From Thermoleophilia bacterium (GTDB lineage: Bacteria > Actinomycetota > Thermoleophilia > Gaiellales > Gaiellaceae): 9,417 bases of DNA. The translations under genes and the position numbers were made by a program. The notes below the pieces were generated by a model. The model was given only the letters and a program-made list of their open reading frames with translations. It did not search any database and had not been told where the DNA came from. Shown one piece after another: positions 5,099 through 9,417 of this stretch (within the stretch, counting starts at the first letter, position 1; each line of letters opens with the position of its first letter). The stretch covers positions 1-9,417 of the forward strand of contig JACVRM010000077.1 in assembly GCA_014534415.1 (NCBI GenBank), in the 5' to 3' direction.

Positions 5099-6051
5099 GC
5101 CTGCGCGGGCACGCAGCCGCGACCCACGCCGGGCGCAAGCGCCGCCGCAACGAGGATGCGTACGTGCAGCGCCCGCCGCTGTTCGCGGTCGCCGACGGCA
5201 TGGGAGGGGCACAGGCCGGAGAGGTTGCCTCACGGCTGGCCGCGGCGGTCGTGGAGGACGACGCTTCCTCCGGCGCGCCCGAGGAGCGCGTCGTCGCGCT
5301 CATCGAGGAGGCGAACCGGCGCGTCTTCCAGCGGGCCTACGAGGACGCCGCCGCGTCCGGCATGGGCACCACCATGACGATCGCGCTCGTCGACGAGGAC
5401 CGCGTGACGATCGGCCACGTAGGCGACTCGCGCGCGTACCGGCTGCGCGACTCGCAGCTCGAGCAACTCACCGAGGACCACTCGCTGGTGGCCGAGCTCG
5501 TGCGCAGCGGCAAGCTCGCCCCCGAGGAGGCCGACTCGCACCCGCAGCGCAACGTGATCACGCGGGTGCTCGGCAGCGACCCGGACGTCGACGTCGACGT
5601 CTTCACGACCGAAGCCGAGGCAGGCGACGTCTTCCTGCTGTGCTCGGACGGCTTGACCACGATGGTCGGCGAGCAGCGCATCGTCGAGATCTTCGCCGCC
5701 CACGCGGGCGACCTGGACAGTGCTGCCCGCGCTCTGGTGAACGACGCCAACCGCGGCGGCGGCGAGGACAACATCACGGTCGTCTGCTTCGAGATGGGCG
5801 GAAGCGCCGCGGTGGAGGAGACGCAACCGATCGAGCTCGATCCCCCGACCGCCGAGCAGGTGCTCGACGAAGACGACACGTTGTCCGGCCTCGACGGCAC
5901 GCCGGCCATCGAGGTCGTCGAGCCGCCCGCGGCAGCCGACCAAGATGCTGTTGCAAGCCGCGCCGGGCCTTCCTGGTTCGCACTCGCCGTGCTCGTGCTC
6001 GTCGTCGGCGCGATCGTCGTCGGCGTCCTCTTGCTGCTCGGGGTCCCGTGA
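5095..6051 (+). CDS. pstP: PP2C-type Ser/Thr phosphatase PstP
   Basis: A 318-residue metal-dependent (Mn/Mg) phosphatase that reverses kinase phosphorylation. Residues 4-233 are the PP2C domain with all metal-binding acids in their usual motifs: RNEDAY (Asp21), VADGMGG (Asp34), HVGDSRAY (Asp111), CSDGL (Asp185) and GEDNIT (Asp225). Residues about 235-290 form an acidic linker with several Thr (VEETQPIELD, DEDDTLSGLD). Residues about 294-316 are one transmembrane helix and the protein then ends in Val-Pro. Mycobacterial PstP carries a large extracellular domain after its helix; here there is none, so extracellular sensing through that part is absent. The ATG overlaps the fhaB stop (ATGA) and the TGA overlaps the rodA GTG (GTGA), both signs of translational coupling. 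The gene is sometimes named ppp or stp in other taxa. Confidence 0.95.
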   Translation: MSLRGHAAATHAGRKRRRNEDAYVQRPPLFAVADGMGGAQAGEVASRLAAAVVEDDASSGAPEERVVALIEEANRRVFQRAYEDAAASGMGTTMTIALVDEDRVTIGHVGDSRAYRLRDSQLEQLTEDHSLVAELVRSGKLAPEEADSHPQRNVITRVLGSDPDVDVDVFTTEAEAGDVFLLCSDGLTTMVGEQRIVEIFAAHAGDLDSAARALVNDANRGGGEDNITVVCFEMGGSAAVEETQPIELDPPTAEQVLDEDDTLSGLDGTPAIEVVEPPAAADQDAVASRAGPSWFALAVLVLVVGAIVVGVLLLLGVP

Positions 6052-7325
6052 GCGCCCGCAACCGCGAGCTCGTCAACCTCGTCGTCGTCGGGGCGCTCAT
6101 GACGCTCGGCTTCGCGAGCGTCTACATCGCGCTCTCGGAGCAGGTTTCCACCACCTCGCTCAGCGCGGCGGGATTCTTCTTCGCGCTGTACCTGATCGCG
6201 CACCTGGTGGCGCGTTCGACCGTGCCCCACGCCGACCCGTACCTCCTCCCGATGACGGCGCTGCTCACGGCGATCGGGCTCACCGAGATCTACCGGCTCG
6301 ACGCGGACGACGCCTTCCGGCAGGGCATCTGGGTCGTCGTCGGCGTCGCGCTCTTCGCGTCCACGCTGATCGTGCTCCGCCACGATTTCCGCCGCCTCGA
6401 GGCCTATCGCTACCTCTTCGGCATCGGCGCAATCGTCTTGCTCGCCCTCCCTGCGCTCCCCGGGATCGGCGCGACCGTGAACGGCGCGACGCTCTGGGTG
6501 CGCGCCGGGCCGATTCAGTTCCAGCCGGGCGAATTCGCGAAGCTGATGCTGATCGTCTTCCTGGCCGGCTATCTCCAGGAGAAGCGCGAGGTGCTCGCGC
6601 AGGGGCGTCTCAAGGACTTCGGCCCACTGCTGATGATCTGGGGCGGGGCGATGCTCGTGCTCGTCCAGACGAACGACCTCGGCAGCGCGCTCCTCTACTT
6701 CGGGATCTTCCTCGCCATGCTGTACGTGGCGACCGGACGGGTGCTCTTCGCGGCGCTCGGTGCCGCGCTGTTCATCGGCGGCGCGGTCGTCGTGCACCAG
6801 TTCGTGCCGCGGGTCCAGGAGCGCGTGTCGACGTGGCTCGACCCGTGGGCGGACCCCGAAGACGACGGCTACCAGATCATCCAGTCGCTCTACTCGATCG
6901 CCAACGGCGCGTTCGGCGGCACGGGGCTCGGTCGCGGCACCTTCTACAACACGCCCGGCGGCGGCAACGAGGGCGAGCCGCTGATCCCGTTCGCCAAGAC
7001 GGACTTCATCTACTCGGCGCTTGCGCAGGAGCTCGGGCTGATCGGGGTGTCGGCGCTGCTGCTCGTCTACATGCTGTTCGTGCTGCGCGGGATGCGCATC
7101 GCGCTGCTCGCCGGCGACGGCTTCTCGAAGTTGCTCGCGGCCGGACTGACGTTCGGCTTCGCGCTCCAGACGTTCATCATCGTCGGCGGGATCGTCCGGC
7201 TGATCCCGCTGACCGGAATCACGCTGCCATTCGTCTCGTACGGCGGCTCGAGCCTGCTTGCCAACTTCGTCCTCGTCGCCGGGCTCATGCTCGTGTCCAA
7301 CCGCGCCAACGCGAGGGCCGCATGA
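6048..7325 (+). CDS. rodA: SEDS peptidoglycan glycosyltransferase RodA (FtsW/RodA/SpoVE family)
   Basis: A 425-residue polytopic membrane protein with about ten to twelve hydrophobic segments. It polymerises lipid II into glycan strands together with a class B PBP. Family landmarks are in order: NGATLWVRAG and FQPGEFAKL (Glu162), a large loop before PFAKTDFIYS whose Asp319 matches the catalytic Asp of SEDS proteins, AQELGLIG, and the terminal FVSYGGSSLLANF. The FQPxEF motif has Gly where Ser is common. I call it RodA and not FtsW because of the pbpA and pstP neighbours and the short N-terminus; FtsW of actinobacteria usually sits with the mur genes. The GTG at 6048 lies in GTGA with the pstP stop. 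The TGA overlaps the pbpA ATG as ATGA. Length is normal for the family. Confidence 0.93.
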   Translation: MSARNRELVNLVVVGALMTLGFASVYIALSEQVSTTSLSAAGFFFALYLIAHLVARSTVPHADPYLLPMTALLTAIGLTEIYRLDADDAFRQGIWVVVGVALFASTLIVLRHDFRRLEAYRYLFGIGAIVLLALPALPGIGATVNGATLWVRAGPIQFQPGEFAKLMLIVFLAGYLQEKREVLAQGRLKDFGPLLMIWGGAMLVLVQTNDLGSALLYFGIFLAMLYVATGRVLFAALGAALFIGGAVVVHQFVPRVQERVSTWLDPWADPEDDGYQIIQSLYSIANGAFGGTGLGRGTFYNTPGGGNEGEPLIPFAKTDFIYSALAQELGLIGVSALLLVYMLFVLRGMRIALLAGDGFSKLLAAGLTFGFALQTFIIVGGIVRLIPLTGITLPFVSYGGSSLLANFVLVAGLMLVSNRANARAA

Positions 7326-8812
7326 ACAGGCAGATCACGCGCCTCGCCGTCGTTGCCATCGTGCTGCTGACGGCGCTGATCGTCGCGACCACCTACTGGC
7401 AGGCCTGGGCGGCTCCGAGCCTCGCCGAGCGCCAGGACAACGCGCTCCAGCGCGTTGCCGAGTTCAGGATCAAGCGCGGGCGGATTCTCGCGGCCGACGG
7501 CCGGACCGTGCTCGCCAGCAACGTCAAGCGCCGCTCCAACGGGCAGACCGTCTACCTGCGCCGCTACCCGACGCGCGGCCTGTTCGCGCACGTGGTCGGC
7601 TATTCGACGCAGGTGCGCTCGCGTGCCGGGCTCGAACAGGCGCTGAACGACTTCCTGACGGGCGCCAACACGAATCTCGACACCGTCCTCGACACGACGT
7701 TCGACAAGCTGCGCGGCGCCACGATCGAGGGCAACGACGTCGTGCTGACGCTCCGCCCGCGCGCACAGCGGGTGGCGTACGAGGCGATGGTGGGCCAGTG
7801 CGGCTCGGTCGTGGCACTCGAGCCGGCGACCGGACGCGTCCTCGTCATGGCGTCCGTGCCCACCTACGACCCGAACCTCGTGGAGCGAAACTACGGCGCG
7901 ATCGCTCGGCGCGGGACGCCGTGCCGGGCGGGTGCGCCGCTGGTCAACCGTGCGACGCAGGGCCTCTACGCGCCGGGCTCGACGTTCAAAGTCGTGACCG
8001 CCGCGGCGGCGCTCGACAGCGGCCGCTTCGAGCTCGACTCGACGTTCAACGACCCGGGCTACTGCATCGAGTACGGCGACCGCGTCAACAACTACGACAC
8101 GACCAGGCCGTTCGGCACGGTCAACTTCCTGCAAGCGATGCAGTACTCGATCAACTCGGTCTTCTGCAACGTCGGCATCCGCATGACCGCGCTGCCGATC
8201 ATCGAGTACATGGAACGCTTCGGCTTCTACGGGCTGCCGCCGCTCGATACGCCGGACGGGGAGCGCAAGGCTAGCGGCCTCTACGAGGGCGGCAAGCTCT
8301 TCAGGCCGAAGGACCCGAACCAGGTAGACCCCGGCCGCCTCGCATTCGGCCAGGAGCGGCTCGGCGTGACGCCGCTCCAGATGGCGATGGTCGCCGCCGC
8401 CATTGCCAACAGCGGCGCCGTGATGCGCCCGCAGCTCGTGCAGCGCGTGCAGGCTCCGGACGGCAAGAGGATCACGCGGCTCAGGCCCGACGAGCTGAAC
8501 CGCGCCGTGAGCCGCAAGACGGCCGAGGACGTGACGCGGATGATGGAGGCCGTCGTGCAGAACGGCACCGGGACGGCGGCGCAGCTGCCGGGTGTATCGG
8601 TTGCGGGCAAGACGGGCACCGCCGAGACGGGCGTCGCCGGACGCAATAACGCCTGGTTCCTCGCGTTCGCGCCCAGTGACAAGCCACGGATCGCGATCGC
8701 GGTCGTCGTCGAGAATACGAACGGCACCGGCGGCCAGGTCGCTGCCCCGATCGCCAAGCGCGTCTTGCAGGCACTCATGCCGGCCGCGTCGAATTCCGTA
8801 CCCTCGGGCTAG
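7322..8812 (+). CDS. pbpA: Class B penicillin-binding protein PbpA (transpeptidase)
   Basis: A 496-residue D,D-transpeptidase that cross-links glycan strands, acting outside the cell. Residues 1-30 hold one transmembrane helix (ITRLAVVAIVLLTALIVATTYW). Residues about 40-180 are the pedestal region with RGRILAADG and GLFAHVVGY motifs. The transpeptidase domain (about 185-485) has all three active-site motifs: STFK (Ser220 nucleophile), SIN (276-278) and KTG (430-432, followed by TAE). Length agrees with mycobacterial PbpA (about 490). No PASTA repeats are present, as expected for PbpA. The start ATG overlaps the rodA stop, pairing it with its SEDS partner. The gene ends TAG, and three sense codons later in the same frame comes the pknB ATG. 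The C-terminal tail after the domain is short and Pro/Ser-rich. Confidence 0.95.
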   Translation: MNRQITRLAVVAIVLLTALIVATTYWQAWAAPSLAERQDNALQRVAEFRIKRGRILAADGRTVLASNVKRRSNGQTVYLRRYPTRGLFAHVVGYSTQVRSRAGLEQALNDFLTGANTNLDTVLDTTFDKLRGATIEGNDVVLTLRPRAQRVAYEAMVGQCGSVVALEPATGRVLVMASVPTYDPNLVERNYGAIARRGTPCRAGAPLVNRATQGLYAPGSTFKVVTAAAALDSGRFELDSTFNDPGYCIEYGDRVNNYDTTRPFGTVNFLQAMQYSINSVFCNVGIRMTALPIIEYMERFGFYGLPPLDTPDGERKASGLYEGGKLFRPKDPNQVDPGRLAFGQERLGVTPLQMAMVAAAIANSGAVMRPQLVQRVQAPDGKRITRLRPDELNRAVSRKTAEDVTRMMEAVVQNGTGTAAQLPGVSVAGKTGTAETGVAGRNNAWFLAFAPSDKPRIAIAVVVENTNGTGGQVAAPIAKRVLQALMPAASNSVPSG

Positions 8813-8821
8813 GCCCTGGCC

Positions 8822-9417
8822 ATGGCGACTTCGGACACGCTCATCGACACCCTCTTCGACGGCCGCTACCGCGTGCTACGCCGGCTGGGCCGCGGCGGCA
8901 TGGCGGACGTCTACCTCGCAGAGGACGAGACGCTCGGCCGGCGCGTCGCGATCAAGATCCTGAACGATCGCCACGCCGCCGACGAGCAGTTCGTCGAGCG
9001 CTTCCGGCGCGAGGCGCAGTCGGCGGCCGGGCTCTCGCACCCGAACATCGTCTCCATCTACGACCGCGGCGAGGCCGAAGGCACCTACTACATCGCGATG
9101 GAGTACCTCGACGGCTCCACGCTCAAGGACCTGGTCATCCAGCGCGGCCCGCTGCCGATCGACGCGGCGGTCGGACACGCGCGCGACGTCCTCGCAGCGC
9201 TGCGCTTCGCGCACCGGAAGGGCGTGGTGCATCGTGACATCAAGCCGCACAACGTGATGGTCGACGGCGACGGGCGGGTCAAGGTGACCGATTTCGGGAT
9301 CGCCCGGGCCGGAGCGAGCCAGATGACGGAGGCCGGCTCGATCATCGGCACCGCGCAGTACCTGTCGCCCGAGCAGGCGCGCGGCGGCCTCGTCGACCAC
9401 CGCTCCGACATTTACTC
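8822..9417 (+). CDS. pknB: PknB-like Ser/Thr protein kinase, N-terminal part (runs off the right edge)
   Basis: 198 codons from ATG 8822 stay open to the window end. They cover most of a Hanks-type kinase domain: YRVLRRLGRGGMADVYLA (glycine loop 22-30), Lys45 in VAIKIL, FRREA with the helix-C Glu, LSHPNIVSIYD, HRDIKPHNVM (from 137), DFG (157-159) and an activation segment with Thr169 and Ser173 ahead of IGTAQYLSPEQARG. That last string matches the autophosphorylated PknB loop closely. In the full family a transmembrane helix and several PASTA repeats that bind muropeptides would follow, but they are beyond the edge. In mycobacteria pknA lies between pbpA and pknB; here the kinase next to pbpA reads PknB-like, but PknA cannot be ruled out without the C-terminus. 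Nine bases separate it from pbpA, with no clear Shine-Dalgarno. Confidence 0.85.
   Translation, partial: MATSDTLIDTLFDGRYRVLRRLGRGGMADVYLAEDETLGRRVAIKILNDRHAADEQFVERFRREAQSAAGLSHPNIVSIYDRGEAEGTYYIAMEYLDGSTLKDLVIQRGPLPIDAAVGHARDVLAALRFAHRKGVVHRDIKPHNVMVDGDGRVKVTDFGIARAGASQMTEAGSIIGTAQYLSPEQARGGLVDHRSDIY

Noticed and set aside
5337..6797. A 486-codon minus-strand open frame
   Set aside because: It is antisense to pstP and rodA, whose family motifs are clear; composition is Glu/Arg/His-rich then Ser-rich without structure.
5945..7321. Upstream extension of the pbpA frame
   Set aside because: The frame is open for 459 codons ahead of ATG 7322 but is Arg/Pro-rich out-of-frame reading of pstP and rodA; the transmembrane N-terminus begins at 7322.
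7067..8134. A 355-codon minus-strand open frame
   Set aside because: It is antisense to the end of rodA and most of the pbpA transpeptidase region, with no recognisable family.
1..9417. Mobile element, CRISPR array, tRNA or rRNA
   Set aside because: I saw no transposase or integrase motifs, no spaced direct repeats and no tRNA-like cloverleaf; composition is uniform across the window.

Overview
The window looks like chromosomal DNA of a high-GC actinobacterium. G+C is roughly 70% by eye, codons end mostly in G or C, GTG starts occur, and genes are packed with 1-4 base overlaps. Its core is the actinobacterial envelope-growth and signalling cluster fhaA-fhaB-pstP-rodA-pbpA-pknB. The flanking genes (DUF4446, a CARDB-like membrane protein, a kinase with a polytopic tail) and the lack of a pknA-like gene before the point where the window ends make me favour a deep-branching class such as Thermoleophilia. 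That placement is inference and was not tested by any search.

Layout. On the minus strand, 1-247 is the N-terminal part of an HNH endonuclease that runs off the left edge. A 110-base gap (248-357) holds two inverted repeats and a possible leaderless promoter for that gene. Still on the minus strand are a DUF4446 gene (358-837) and a one-pass membrane protein with a C-terminal Ig/CARDB-like fold (841-1974). An 82-base divergent intergenic region follows. Everything to its right is on the plus strand: a Hanks-type Ser/Thr kinase fused to a multi-span membrane domain (2057-3763), fhaA (3796-4542), fhaB (4628-5098), pstP (5095-6051), rodA (6048-7325), pbpA (7322-8812) and the kinase domain of a PknB-like kinase that runs off the right edge (8822-9417).

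How the genes work together. From knowledge of these families, RodA (SEDS glycosyltransferase) and PbpA (class B transpeptidase) polymerise and cross-link peptidoglycan. PknB-type kinases and the PstP phosphatase set the Thr phosphorylation state of the machinery, and FhaA and FhaB read phospho-Thr through FHA domains. fhaB/pstP, pstP/rodA and rodA/pbpA are coupled by ATGA or GTGA overlaps, so near-stoichiometric translation is likely.

Most unusual points. (1) The only sizeable gap inside the cluster, fhaA to fhaB, is spanned by a 30-codon open frame. It starts in an ATGA overlap with the fhaA stop, ends in an ATGA overlap with the fhaB start, contains a strong internal Shine-Dalgarno and ATG, and coincides with nested inverted repeats. 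(2) A kinase with a polytopic membrane tail opens the plus-strand cluster. (3) A perfect 11-bp inverted repeat abuts a -10-like hexamer placed to give a leaderless HNH mRNA. I see no tRNA, rRNA, CRISPR, insertion sequence or phage gene. The core cluster is a known system; the possible novelty lies in these details.
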